Positions 8,014-15,406 of a DNA stretch of 64,000 bases are shown in pieces (position 1 is the stretch's first letter; each line of letters begins with the position of its first letter). A program made the translations under genes and the position numbers. Under the pieces are notes generated by a model that saw nothing but the letters and a program-made list of their open reading frames with translations, had not been told where the DNA came from and ran no database searches. The stretch comes from Myxococcales bacterium (GTDB lineage Bacteria > Myxococcota_A > Polyangia > Polyangiales > Polyangiaceae), in the NCBI GenBank assembly GCA_004193285.1, contig SECP01000005.1:168292-232291 (forward strand). Reading direction: 5' to 3'.

Positions 8014-8688
8014 GTGCGCGTCTTGGGCATCGAAACCTCCACGAGCCAAGCCGGCGTTGCCCTCCTCGAGGGCGGCGGCAAGCTCGTCCTCGAGCGCGCG
8101 AGCGCACGCCCCAAGCAGAGCGCGGAGCGCCTCTTGCCGCTGATCGCGGCCCTGCTCGCGGAAGCGGGGTGGCCGGCGTCGAGCCTGGATCGAATCGGCG
8201 TTTCCATCGGTCCCGGCTCGTTCACGGGGCTGCGCGTCGGCATCGCATGCGCCCAGGGCCTATCGCTCGGGCTCGGTATCCCACTCGTGGGGGTGACCTC
8301 GCTCCGCGCCATGGCGCGTGCGGTGCCGGAGACCCTACCCGGCTTGCGCGTGCCGGTGCTGGATGCACGGCGAGCCGAGGTCTTCGCCGGTGCCTACGAG
8401 GCCGGCCCACGGGCGGCCGAACGCCTGGCGCCGTTCGCAGTGGCGGCGGAGCTCGCGGCAGAGCGATTGCGCGCCGAGCTCCCCGAGCCCCTCGTCTGGG
8501 TAGGCAGCGGCCTCACGCTGTGCGGCTTGCAGACGGCGGCGGCGTCGGGGGCCGATGAACCCTCCGCCTTCTGGGTCGGGCTGCTGGCCGAAGAGCTGGA
8601 GCCGAGCGAGCACCCGCCGGTGCCGGTGTACGTGCGGGATGCAGGAGCCACGCTGCCGGATCTGGGCACCCCCGCCGTCACTGAATGA
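8014..8688 (+). CDS. tsaB: tRNA threonylcarbamoyladenosine biosynthesis protein TsaB
   Basis: A 224-residue ASKHA-fold protein of the usual TsaB length. It begins MRVLGIETSTSQAGVALLEG and contains ERLLPLIAALL, the family signature GPGSFTGLRVGIACAQGL, and GVTSLRAMA. TsaB is the partner of TsaD and TsaE in making t6A at position 37 of ANN-decoding tRNAs; neither is in the window. The start is GTG 8014, giving the standard N-terminus. The next gene begins 12 bases after the stop, so an operon with the Crp-type gene is likely. Confidence 0.93.
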   Translation: MRVLGIETSTSQAGVALLEGGGKLVLERASARPKQSAERLLPLIAALLAEAGWPASSLDRIGVSIGPGSFTGLRVGIACAQGLSLGLGIPLVGVTSLRAMARAVPETLPGLRVPVLDARRAEVFAGAYEAGPRAAERLAPFAVAAELAAERLRAELPEPLVWVGSGLTLCGLQTAAASGADEPSAFWVGLLAEELEPSEHPPVPVYVRDAGATLPDLGTPAVTE

Positions 8689-8700
8689 TATAGAGGAGCC

Positions 8701-9420
8701 GTGACGGACCTCGGCGCCGGCAACGAAGCCCAATCTCGGCTTCTTTCTCGCTATGGGCGCCGCTTCGCCGCCGGCACGGTGCTGTTCCGGGACGGCGAGC
8801 CGGCGACGGAAGCCTTCTTGCTTCAAGACGGGCGGGTGCGGCTGCTGAAGCAGGCGGGGCGCATGGAGCGCAGCCTGCGCGTGGTGCGGCCCGGGGACCT
8901 CTTCGGGGAATCTGCGCTCATTCGCGGCGCCGCCCGCAGCTCGACCGCGGTCGCGCTGGACGACGTGGTGACGTTGGCTTTCGACCACGCAACGTTCGAG
9001 CAGGTGCTGGCAACGAGCCCGGAGGTCGCGGGCCGCGTCTTGAACCAGCTCATTCGTCGCATGCGCGACGCGGAAGACCAGATCGAGATTTTGATGCTGC
9101 GTGATGGTCAATCCAAGGTGGTGGTCGCGCTCCTCAAGTTTGCGCAGCAAGAAGCTGCCGCCGCGCAAGAGGTCGGGCGTGACGCGACGGAAGTTTCACT
9201 CGCGCTTTCGCCCCTGGAGCTCTCCGCTCAGGTCGGTTTGGACGTGGACACGGTAAAGCGCATCGTCGCTCAGCTGCGCGAGACCGGGCACGTGCGGATA
9301 CAAGACGAGCGCGTGGAGGTGCCGAGCTTGGACAGTTTGCGTGACCTTTACAGCCTACTCGGCATCAAGGACCAGCTTCGCGGGCAAGCCCTCGGCGGGG
9401 GCCGAGCGCGGTCGCGATGA
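8701..9420 (+). CDS. Crp/Fnr-family transcriptional regulator
   Basis: A 239-residue regulator. The N-terminal cyclic-nucleotide-binding fold (about residues 15-130) has FAAGTVLFRDGEPATEAFLL and PGDLFGESALI. A long dimer helix follows, and a C-terminal winged helix (about 150-225) with LSAQVGLDVDTVKRIVAQL serving as the helix-turn-helix. No iron-sulfur cysteines of the Fnr type are present, and the effector is unknown. It starts with GTG 8701 and its stop overlaps the ATG of the TPR lipoprotein (ATGA), indicating translational coupling. Confidence 0.9.
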   Translation: MTDLGAGNEAQSRLLSRYGRRFAAGTVLFRDGEPATEAFLLQDGRVRLLKQAGRMERSLRVVRPGDLFGESALIRGAARSSTAVALDDVVTLAFDHATFEQVLATSPEVAGRVLNQLIRRMRDAEDQIEILMLRDGQSKVVVALLKFAQQEAAAAQEVGRDATEVSLALSPLELSAQVGLDVDTVKRIVAQLRETGHVRIQDERVEVPSLDSLRDLYSLLGIKDQLRGQALGGGRARSR

Positions 9421-10223
9421 GGACGCGCGCTTCAGCTCGGTGGTTGACGCTCGCTCTGGCGTTGCTCGCCGGCTGCGCGGGCAGCAGCACCAGCGGCGAA
9501 GGCGCCAAGGATCCGGAGCGCATCAGCGAGAGCGAGTACGACGTGGCGCGTGATTTGTGGATGCGCCGCAGCTCCCCACGCCAAGCGCTGGACCACGCGC
9601 TGAAGGCGGTGGAGCTAAACGAGGAGAACGCCGACGCGGCGCACCTCGTCGCGCTCATCTACATGGATTTCTGCAGTCGAAATACCGACGAGTGTCGGCT
9701 CCAGGACGCGGAAAAGCACGCCCGCCTGGCGTTGAAGGCGAAGAGCGACTACCGCGAGGCGACCAATACCTTGGGGGTGATTCTGATCCACCAGAAGCGC
9801 TACCCCGAGGCCATTCAAGTCCTCAAGCCGCTCACGGAGGACATTCTCTACGAAACGCCGGAAAACGCTTGGGGCAACCTGGGCTGGGCTCAGCTAGAGG
9901 CGGGGCAGGTAGATGCCGCGATCGACTCCCTGCGGAGAAGCGTCGCCGCGCAGCCGCTCTTTTGCGTCGGGCTTTACCGATTGGGGCTCGCTTACGATAA
10001 AAAGCGCGAAGACGCGCTGGCGGCGGAAACACTTACGCGCGCACTGGAAACACCTGCTCCCGGCTGTAATACCCTTCAAGACGCGCTGGCCGTGCGCGCG
10101 CGAGTGGAACAGCGCCTGGGTAACGCTGACAGCGCTCGCGCCGACCTCGAGCGCTGCGCGGAGCTCTCGAGAAAGACCCAAACTGGCAAAGAATGCAGCT
10201 CCATGCTGCAAAAGTTTAGGTAG
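9417..10223 (+). CDS. TPR lipoprotein of the PilF/PilW/Tgl kind
   Basis: A 268-residue lipoprotein: signal MRTRASARWLTLALALLAGC with lipobox LAGC, then several TPR units (for example residues 40-75, 100-135, 140-175) with motifs such as HARLALKAKSDYREATNTLG and AWGNLGWAQLEAGQVDAAID. Such lipoproteins act as pilotins for the PilQ secretin in type IV pilus assembly (PilF/PilW; Tgl in Myxococcus). The pilotin reading is supported by the RodZ-like gene that follows, as pilF-rodZ order is common in Proteobacteria. It remains an inference. Confidence 0.78.
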   Translation: MRTRASARWLTLALALLAGCAGSSTSGEGAKDPERISESEYDVARDLWMRRSSPRQALDHALKAVELNEENADAAHLVALIYMDFCSRNTDECRLQDAEKHARLALKAKSDYREATNTLGVILIHQKRYPEAIQVLKPLTEDILYETPENAWGNLGWAQLEAGQVDAAIDSLRRSVAAQPLFCVGLYRLGLAYDKKREDALAAETLTRALETPAPGCNTLQDALAVRARVEQRLGNADSARADLERCAELSRKTQTGKECSSMLQKFR

Positions 10224-10237
10224 TCTCGCGCTTCCCG

Positions 10238-10669
10238 ATGCTCACCGTTGGCCAATACCTCCGCGACCTGCGCGAACAGCGCAAGATGAGCGTAGAGGAA
10301 GTGTCGCGGGCGACGCGCGTGCCGATGGCGAGCGTGGAGCGCATCGAGACAGATAGGTTCGACGAGCTGCCCGGCGAGGTGTTCGTCCGCGGCTTCCTCA
10401 AATCCTACGCGCGCGCGGTCGGCGTGCCGGCGGACGACGTGCTGGCTCGCTACACGGCGTCGCGGCGTGTCGCTTGGGTGACGCCCCTGCCCTTGTCCGC
10501 CCCCGCCAAGAGCGCGCGCGGGCGACGGCTCGGGATCGTGGTCGCGTGCTTCGTGCTCTTCATCCTCTTCACGCTGGCGCTCAGCATCGTGCTCAGGCCA
10601 CGTGGCGACGACATGCCGCAGGAGCTGTCTCGCTCCGGCGCCGGGCCCAGCACCGCGCCGCGCGGCTGA
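10238..10669 (+). CDS. RodZ-like membrane protein with N-terminal helix-turn-helix, short form
   Basis: A 143-residue protein. Residues 3-72 form a HTH_25/RodZ-type domain: TVGQYLRDLREQRKMSVEEV, then ETDRFDELPGEVFVRGFLKSY split over helices, then AVGVPADDVL. A single membrane helix (about 100-122, VVACFVLFILFTLALSIVL) follows, with a short outer tail. RodZ links MreB filaments to the cell-wall elongation machine. The periplasmic DUF4115-type domain of full RodZ is absent, so this is a truncated architecture rather than a broken gene, as the frame is intact. It lies 14 bases after the TPR lipoprotein gene and 2 bases before recO. Confidence 0.8.
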   Translation: MLTVGQYLRDLREQRKMSVEEVSRATRVPMASVERIETDRFDELPGEVFVRGFLKSYARAVGVPADDVLARYTASRRVAWVTPLPLSAPAKSARGRRLGIVVACFVLFILFTLALSIVLRPRGDDMPQELSRSGAGPSTAPRG

Positions 10670-10671
10670 AC

Positions 10672-11394
10672 GTGGCCTCGCGCAAAGCCTCCGCGCGCAT
10701 CGCGACCGAGGCGCTCTTGCTGCGCCGCGTGGAGTACGGGGAATCGGACCTAGTGCTCACGCTGCTTACGCTGCGGCTCGGCAAGGTGAGCGCGCTCGCG
10801 CGCGGCGCGCGCAAAAGCAGCAAGCGCTTTGGCAGCGCGCTCGAGCCCATGCACACGCTGGCGGTAGAGCTGGACGAGCGACCCGGCGCCGAGTTGTTCA
10901 CGCTGCTGGAGGCGAAGCTGCACGTGCCGCGGGCAGCGATCCTGCGCAGCTTGCCGGCCATGGAAGCGGCCGGAAAGGCCCTCGGCTGGGTGCGACGCGC
11001 GGCCCCGCCTCGGACGCCGGAGCCGGGGCCGTATGGGTTGCTCATCACCCTGCTGGATCGGCTGAGCGCGGCGGCGAGCGCGGAGGCTTGCGGCGTCGCG
11101 CTGGCCGAAGCCGGGCTGTCGCTGCTCACGGAGCTGGGCTGGGGCATCGACTTCGAGCGCTGCGTTCGCTGCGGACGTCAGGCCCTTCCCCAGCAATCGG
11201 GGAGCGTGGACGCGGCGCGAGGAGGCCTCATCTGCCGCAGCTGCGGCGGTGCTCGCTTGCGCCTTTCAGCTGACGCCCGGCGGCGCATGGCCGCGGTCGC
11301 AGCGGGGGCGACCGAATTGCTGACGCCGGACGACGCGCCGGACGCCCTGAGGCTCGTGGAGGCCGCGCTGGGCGCGCACGCCGGCATCGAGTAA
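10672..11394 (+). CDS. recO: DNA repair protein RecO
   Basis: A 240-residue RecO. The N-terminal OB-fold begins ATEALLLRRVEYGESDLVLTL and continues with GKVSALARGARKSSKRFG; a helical part follows. A zinc-binding pair CVRCG...CRSCG lies near residues 164-193, as in many RecO proteins. RecO loads RecA onto SSB-coated single strands with RecF/RecR. The frame opens further upstream at 10474, but GTG 10672, two bases after the RodZ-like stop, gives the normal RecO length and N-terminus. Confidence 0.93.
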   Translation: MASRKASARIATEALLLRRVEYGESDLVLTLLTLRLGKVSALARGARKSSKRFGSALEPMHTLAVELDERPGAELFTLLEAKLHVPRAAILRSLPAMEAAGKALGWVRRAAPPRTPEPGPYGLLITLLDRLSAAASAEACGVALAEAGLSLLTELGWGIDFERCVRCGRQALPQQSGSVDAARGGLICRSCGGARLRLSADARRRMAAVAAGATELLTPDDAPDALRLVEAALGAHAGIE

Positions 11395-11405
11395 GACGTG
11401 CCTGA

Positions 11406-13034
11406 TTGAGCGCCCCTAAGCTGGAAAAGACGACCGTCAACGCGAGCCCGCGCGCGGCCGAGCAACGGCAGATCACCAAGCGCGCCGGCATCGTGGCGGC
11501 GGGGACGCTCGCGAGCCGCCTGCTGGGACTGGTTCGCGATCAAACCATCGCCGCAGTGTTCCCGCGCGCGGTGACGGACGCGTTCTTCGTCGCGTTCACG
11601 ATCCCCAACGTGCTTCGCCAGCTGCTGGCGGAAGGTGCGGTGCAAAGCGCGGTGCTGCCCGTGCTCGCCAAGACCCGCGAGGAACGTGGCGAAGAAGAAG
11701 GCAAGCGCTTCTTCCGTGCCACGCGGGGCTTGTCGCTGAGCGTGCTGGTCGTGACGAGCGTGCTGGGCGTGCTGCTGGCGCCTCAATTGGTGGACCTGTT
11801 TGCTTCCGGCTATGACGCGATACCGGGGCAGACCGAGCGCACGGTTCGGCTGACGCGCTGGGTGTTTCCGTACATTTTTTTCATGGGCACCGCCGCGCTC
11901 GGGGTCGCGGCGCTGAACACCCATCAACGATTCGTCGCCACGTCGTTCGCGCCGGGGCTCCTCAACGTCGCGTTCATCGTCTGCTCCCTCACCCTACCCG
12001 GCTGGTTGATGGCGACGGGGGTGGACGGCGCGATGGCGCTCGCGGTGGCGGTCCTGGTGGGCGGCGTGCTGCAAGTCGTGGCGCAGTGGCCGAGCCTCCG
12101 CGCGATTGGTTATCTCCAGCGTCCAAGCTTCGAGTTTTCGCACCCCGGCGTGCGAGAAGCGCTCGGGCGCATGCTTCCGATCATGTTCGGGATGGGCGTC
12201 TATTACATCGACGTCGTGCTCGCGCGTCGGTTCCTCTCGCAAGAGGGTCTCGGCGCGCAGAGCTACTACGGGTGGGCGCTGCGCCTGTGCGACTTCCCTC
12301 AAGGCATCTTCGTCATGTCGCTGCAGACCGCAGCCCTGCCGAGCCTGGCCAAGCTCGTGGCGCGCGGTGACCTGCAAGAGGTGTCGCGAACTTACGCGTT
12401 CGGGATGCGGCTCACGCTGTTCGTCTCCATCGCCGCTACGGCGCTGTTCGTCGGCTTGTCGCAGCCGCTGGTCGTGCTGCTCTTTCAACGGGGGGAGTTC
12501 GACGCGGAGTCCGCCTACGAGACGGCCCGCGCCCTCGTCGCGCAGGGAGCCGGCATCTGGCTCGTCGCCAGCGTGCGGCAGCTCACCTCCACGTACTACG
12601 CGCTGGGGGATACGCGCACGCCGGTGGTCGTCGCCGCCATCGACCTCGTGGTGTTCATCGCGCTATGCCTCGCGCTGCGCGGTCCCTTCGGTCACGTCGG
12701 GATCGGCATGGCCGTGACCGGCTCCAGTCTGGTGCAGGCCGCGCTGCTCTGGTTCTGGCTCGGTAAGCGGCTCCCCGCGCTGCGGCTGCGCGAGATAGGT
12801 TGGTCCGCGGGGCGCACGCTTCTGGCCGCGGGCGCCGGGGTCGTCGTAGGCCGTCTGGCGGCGGGCGCGGTCTCGGGCGGCAGCGGCGCTTGGGGTCTCG
12901 CGTTGCCCGGCCTGGTGGGCTCCGCCGCCTTCATTTTCGCCTTTTTGTTGCTGGCGCTGGGGCTCCGAAGCGACGAGCTGCTCATCGTCGTGCACCCGAT
13001 CGTCCGGCGGCTGCGCAAGAAACCGGCAGCGTAG
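11406..13034 (+). CDS. murJ: Lipid II flippase MurJ
   Basis: A 542-residue membrane protein of the MurJ/MviN family, about 14 membrane helices, which moves lipid II across the inner membrane for peptidoglycan synthesis. Characteristic segments are AAGTLASRLLGLVRDQTIAA, the FFVAFTIPNVLRQLLAEGAV signature, and a repeat-like second half with YYALGDTRTPV. The start used is TTG 11406; the first 25 residues are polar and cytoplasmic, so a later start is possible. Its place beside a PilF/RodZ-like pair fits a cell-envelope context. Confidence 0.94.
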   Translation: MSAPKLEKTTVNASPRAAEQRQITKRAGIVAAGTLASRLLGLVRDQTIAAVFPRAVTDAFFVAFTIPNVLRQLLAEGAVQSAVLPVLAKTREERGEEEGKRFFRATRGLSLSVLVVTSVLGVLLAPQLVDLFASGYDAIPGQTERTVRLTRWVFPYIFFMGTAALGVAALNTHQRFVATSFAPGLLNVAFIVCSLTLPGWLMATGVDGAMALAVAVLVGGVLQVVAQWPSLRAIGYLQRPSFEFSHPGVREALGRMLPIMFGMGVYYIDVVLARRFLSQEGLGAQSYYGWALRLCDFPQGIFVMSLQTAALPSLAKLVARGDLQEVSRTYAFGMRLTLFVSIAATALFVGLSQPLVVLLFQRGEFDAESAYETARALVAQGAGIWLVASVRQLTSTYYALGDTRTPVVVAAIDLVVFIALCLALRGPFGHVGIGMAVTGSSLVQAALLWFWLGKRLPALRLREIGWSAGRTLLAAGAGVVVGRLAAGAVSGGSGAWGLALPGLVGSAAFIFAFLLLALGLRSDELLIVVHPIVRRLRKKPAA

Positions 13035-13064
13035 CCGAGTAAGACGTGCCAATAGTGGCGCGCC

Positions 13065-13709
13065 GTGACCCGAGCCAAGCTTCCTTTTTTCCACGTTCAA
13101 AGCGCCGAGTTCGTCGCGGCCGCACGGCGCCCGCAAGAGCTGCCTCCCCCCACCAAGAGCGAGATAGCGTTCGTCGGCCGCTCGAACGTCGGCAAGAGCA
13201 GCTTGCTCAACAAGCTGCTGAATCGGCGCGGCCTCGCCCGCACGAGCTCGACTCCGGGCTGCACCCGGCAAATCAACTTCTTCGACGTGCGCAGCGTGGC
13301 TGGGCTCGAGCTCACGCTCGTGGATCTACCCGGCTACGGCTACGCCTCACGCTCCAAGAGCGAGCGTGATGAGTGGGCGAGCCTCATCGAGCACTACTTG
13401 CTCGAGCGCTCCACCCTGCGAGCCGCCGCGGTGCTCTTCGACTCCCGCCGCGGAATGTTGGAGGAGGAAGCAGACGCGCTCGAGCTCATCACCCAGCACG
13501 GGCGCGTGAGTCGCAAGGTGCCCGAGGTAGTGCTGGTCGCCACGAAGATCGACAAGGTGCCGGCCAAAGATCGCCCCAAGCTGCTGGGGCAGCGCGTGGA
13601 CGCGCGCAAGGTCGTGCCGTTCTCGGTCGACGACGCGGACGCGGTAGACGCGGTGTGGCGCGCGTTGCTCCGCGCTGCCGATCTCACTCAGCCGCCCGCC
13701 GCGCCCTGA
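13065..13709 (+). CDS. engB: Ribosome biogenesis GTPase EngB/YsxC
   Basis: A 214-residue TrmE-Era-like small GTPase. The G motifs are visible: G1 GRSNVGKSSLLN (about residue 38), G2 region TSSTPGCTRQINFF, G3 DLPGYGYA, G4 TKID and G5 near VPFSVDD. YsxC/EngB is needed for 50S ribosomal subunit assembly. It starts with GTG 13065, 30 bases after murJ, and converges on the next gene. Confidence 0.94.
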   Translation: MTRAKLPFFHVQSAEFVAAARRPQELPPPTKSEIAFVGRSNVGKSSLLNKLLNRRGLARTSSTPGCTRQINFFDVRSVAGLELTLVDLPGYGYASRSKSERDEWASLIEHYLLERSTLRAAAVLFDSRRGMLEEEADALELITQHGRVSRKVPEVVLVATKIDKVPAKDRPKLLGQRVDARKVVPFSVDDADAVDAVWRALLRAADLTQPPAAP

Positions 13710-13725
13710 GCCGAGCGGGGCCAGC

Positions 13726-14616
13726 TCAGGGCACGGAGCCTTGGGCTTCGGGGCCGCTCAGCTCGCGCTTGCAGTCGCCGTACATCATGAAGCGATGTAC
13801 CGTGCCCGGCACCTCGAACCGCCACGCGGGGCCGGCCTTGGCGCGGTAGTACTCGATGCGGGCGGCGCTTTCGCTCGGGATGTGCCGCCTCCGAGCGAGC
13901 TTCCACAGCGCGCGCGCGGAGCACTGCGGCTCGGGCAGCGCCTCGACGCCCCCTGGCGGGCAGGGGTGGTCGGCTTGATCTGGCTCGGCGACCATGCCGC
14001 CGGTACGAAGCACGACGTTCTGTTTACCGCAGGTCACTCGCTTCGGGAGCGTGCCGGGCTCCCGCGGCGGCTGCGGGCCCTCACCGGGCTCGCTCTGGAA
14101 AACGAAGCGCGCTCGCGCGGTCGCTTCCGACAGGTCCAGGGTACCGGCCGAGCTCACTCCTTCTAAAACGATGCCCCGCAGCGCCTTGCGCCGGGTCAAG
14201 CCGCGCGCCGCCTTGAGCGTCTCGACCGCGTCCACCTCTTTGGGGTAGCCGACGATGCCCGCCACCGTGGGCGGACCGGGGGGCTCGCTCGTCTCCGGCT
14301 CGGATTTCTCTTTTGCCCAGAAGGACAGCGCCAGGCACACCGCAAAGGAGGCGGCCACGATGACGAGGCCGAGCAGGCGATCCCTCTTCCGGGAAAGCTC
14401 GGAGGCTGCGCTGCCGAAGGAGCTCGGCGGAGCGGACGATGAGCCGGTCCCCTCGCCCACGGGCGGCGCTGCTACCGCCCCATCCTGGGGGCCCGCGGCG
14501 CTCGTGCTCGTGCTCGTCGCCGCGCCGCCGTCAGCAGCGGAGCCGCTAGACTCGGAAATCCCGGCGTCGCCGGCGGAGCCGGCTGAGCCGGACGAGACAG
14601 GGGATTGAGGATCCAA
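13726..14616 (-). CDS. Membrane-anchored protein with Ser/Ala-rich N-terminus, function unknown
   Basis: A 296-residue protein. The first 75 residues are low-complexity Ser/Ala/Gly and probably disordered. One membrane helix follows (about 83-101, LLGLVIVAASFAVCLALSFW) after a basic RKRDR. The outer part holds EVDAVETLKAARGLTRRKALRGIVLEGV and several cysteines (TCGKQN, HPCPPG, PQCSA, GDCKRE). I do not recognise a domain. Nearby is the tRNA-Val promoter, so its transcription diverges from the tRNA. Confidence 0.7.
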   Translation of the reverse strand: MDPQSPVSSGSAGSAGDAGISESSGSAADGGAATSTSTSAAGPQDGAVAAPPVGEGTGSSSAPPSSFGSAASELSRKRDRLLGLVIVAASFAVCLALSFWAKEKSEPETSEPPGPPTVAGIVGYPKEVDAVETLKAARGLTRRKALRGIVLEGVSSAGTLDLSEATARARFVFQSEPGEGPQPPREPGTLPKRVTCGKQNVVLRTGGMVAEPDQADHPCPPGGVEALPEPQCSARALWKLARRRHIPSESAARIEYYRAKAGPAWRFEVPGTVHRFMMYGDCKRELSGPEAQGSVP

Positions 14617-14667
14617 GCGCGGGCTTCATACCCCGGACGAGCATTTTGCCGGAAACATTTTCTTCCG

Positions 14668-14696
14668 TTGCAGGTTCGCTTTGAACGCGCTATCAA
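14668..14696 (+). promoter_or_regulatory. Promoter of the tRNA-Val gene
   Basis: TTGCAG and TATCAA are separated by 17 bases, close to the housekeeping sigma consensus. The predicted start of transcription is about 12 bases before the tRNA. Confidence 0.5.
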
Positions 14697-14714
14697 GCCC
14701 GCCTCTCACGTTTC

Positions 14715-14786
14715 GGGCGCATAACTCAGCGGTAGAGTGCGTCCTTCACACGGACGAAGTCGCAGGTTCAATCCCTGCTGCGCCCA
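14715..14786 (+). tRNA. tRNA-Val(CAC)
   Basis: The cloverleaf has acceptor stem GGGCGCA with TGCGCCC, anticodon stem CGTCC/GGACG and loop TTCACAC, giving anticodon CAC (14747-14749), which reads GUG. The T arm contains GGTTCAATCCC. CCA is not encoded. No duplicated 3' end that would mark an integrated element was seen downstream. Confidence 0.95.
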
Positions 14787-14837
14787 CCCGAAACCCTTCG
14801 CTGAATTCGGCGTCTTGTGCGGTACGCTCTGCGGCCG

Positions 14838-15110
14838 GTGATTTCTAGAGTGGCTCTCTTCGGCCTCGGGCTCGGGTTGGTTGCCTGCGCCGCGCGCACG
14901 GACCGCCCGCCTGTCCGCACCCTGTGGCTACCGGCCTGGGGCTTTGGAGCGTTCGGCGGCGGAGATCTGGATTTGCGCGATGCCTGCCCGCACGGCACGC
15001 CGCGGGAAGTTTCGGTGGGCTCCAGCTGGGCGACGTTCGGCGTATCGCTCGCCACGCTCGGCGTCTACACCCCTCGAGAAGCCAAGGTGAGATGCGCGCC
15101 ATCGCGCTGA
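14838..15110 (+). CDS. Bor-like lipoprotein 1
   Basis: From GTG 14838 the protein has 90 residues and begins MISRVALFGLGLGLVACAAR, a lipoprotein signal with lipobox LVAC. An upstream GTG (14817) is possible. The C-terminal half has the Bor/Iss family pattern: DLRDACPHGTPREV, a hydrophobic stretch, and LGVYTPREAKVRC at the end, close to the LGIYTP...V.C ending of lambda Bor. Bor proteins are small outer-membrane lipoproteins linked to serum resistance in enterobacteria; the role here is unknown. It overlaps the next, related gene. Confidence 0.7.
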   Translation: MISRVALFGLGLGLVACAARTDRPPVRTLWLPAWGFGAFGGGDLDLRDACPHGTPREVSVGSSWATFGVSLATLGVYTPREAKVRCAPSR

Positions 15111-15406
15111 GCGCCGCCCTCGCCTGCGCGGGCTGCGCCACGACCACTCTGCGCTCGGGAGAGGCCCCGGGCCGCACCGCGGCTGGTTACGACGAGCGCT
15201 GGCACCCTGGTTTCCTCTTCGGCACCGTGCGCGGCAAGGAGCCGTACGACTTGTCGCGTCTCTGTCCGAACGGCTGGGCGGAGATTCGCGTGGCGGCCGA
15301 CCCGTTCACGGTCCTCGCCGGTGCCGTCACGCTGTTCATGTACTCTCCGTCACGCATCACGGTCGTCTGCGCGCGACAGGCTGGCGATGAGACCCTGGCA
15401 TTTTGA
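15092..15406 (+). CDS. Bor-like lipoprotein 2
   Basis: A 104-residue lipoprotein starting at ATG 15092 with MRAIALSAALACAGCATTTL (lipobox CAGC). It shares the Bor-like layout with the gene before it: LSRLCPNGWAEIRVAADPF, a hydrophobic stretch, and YSPSRITVVC near the end. The two genes overlap by 19 bases and look like diverged tandem copies. A further overlap leads into the barrel gene, so all three are probably one transcript. Confidence 0.7.
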   Translation: MRAIALSAALACAGCATTTLRSGEAPGRTAAGYDERWHPGFLFGTVRGKEPYDLSRLCPNGWAEIRVAADPFTVLAGAVTLFMYSPSRITVVCARQAGDETLAF

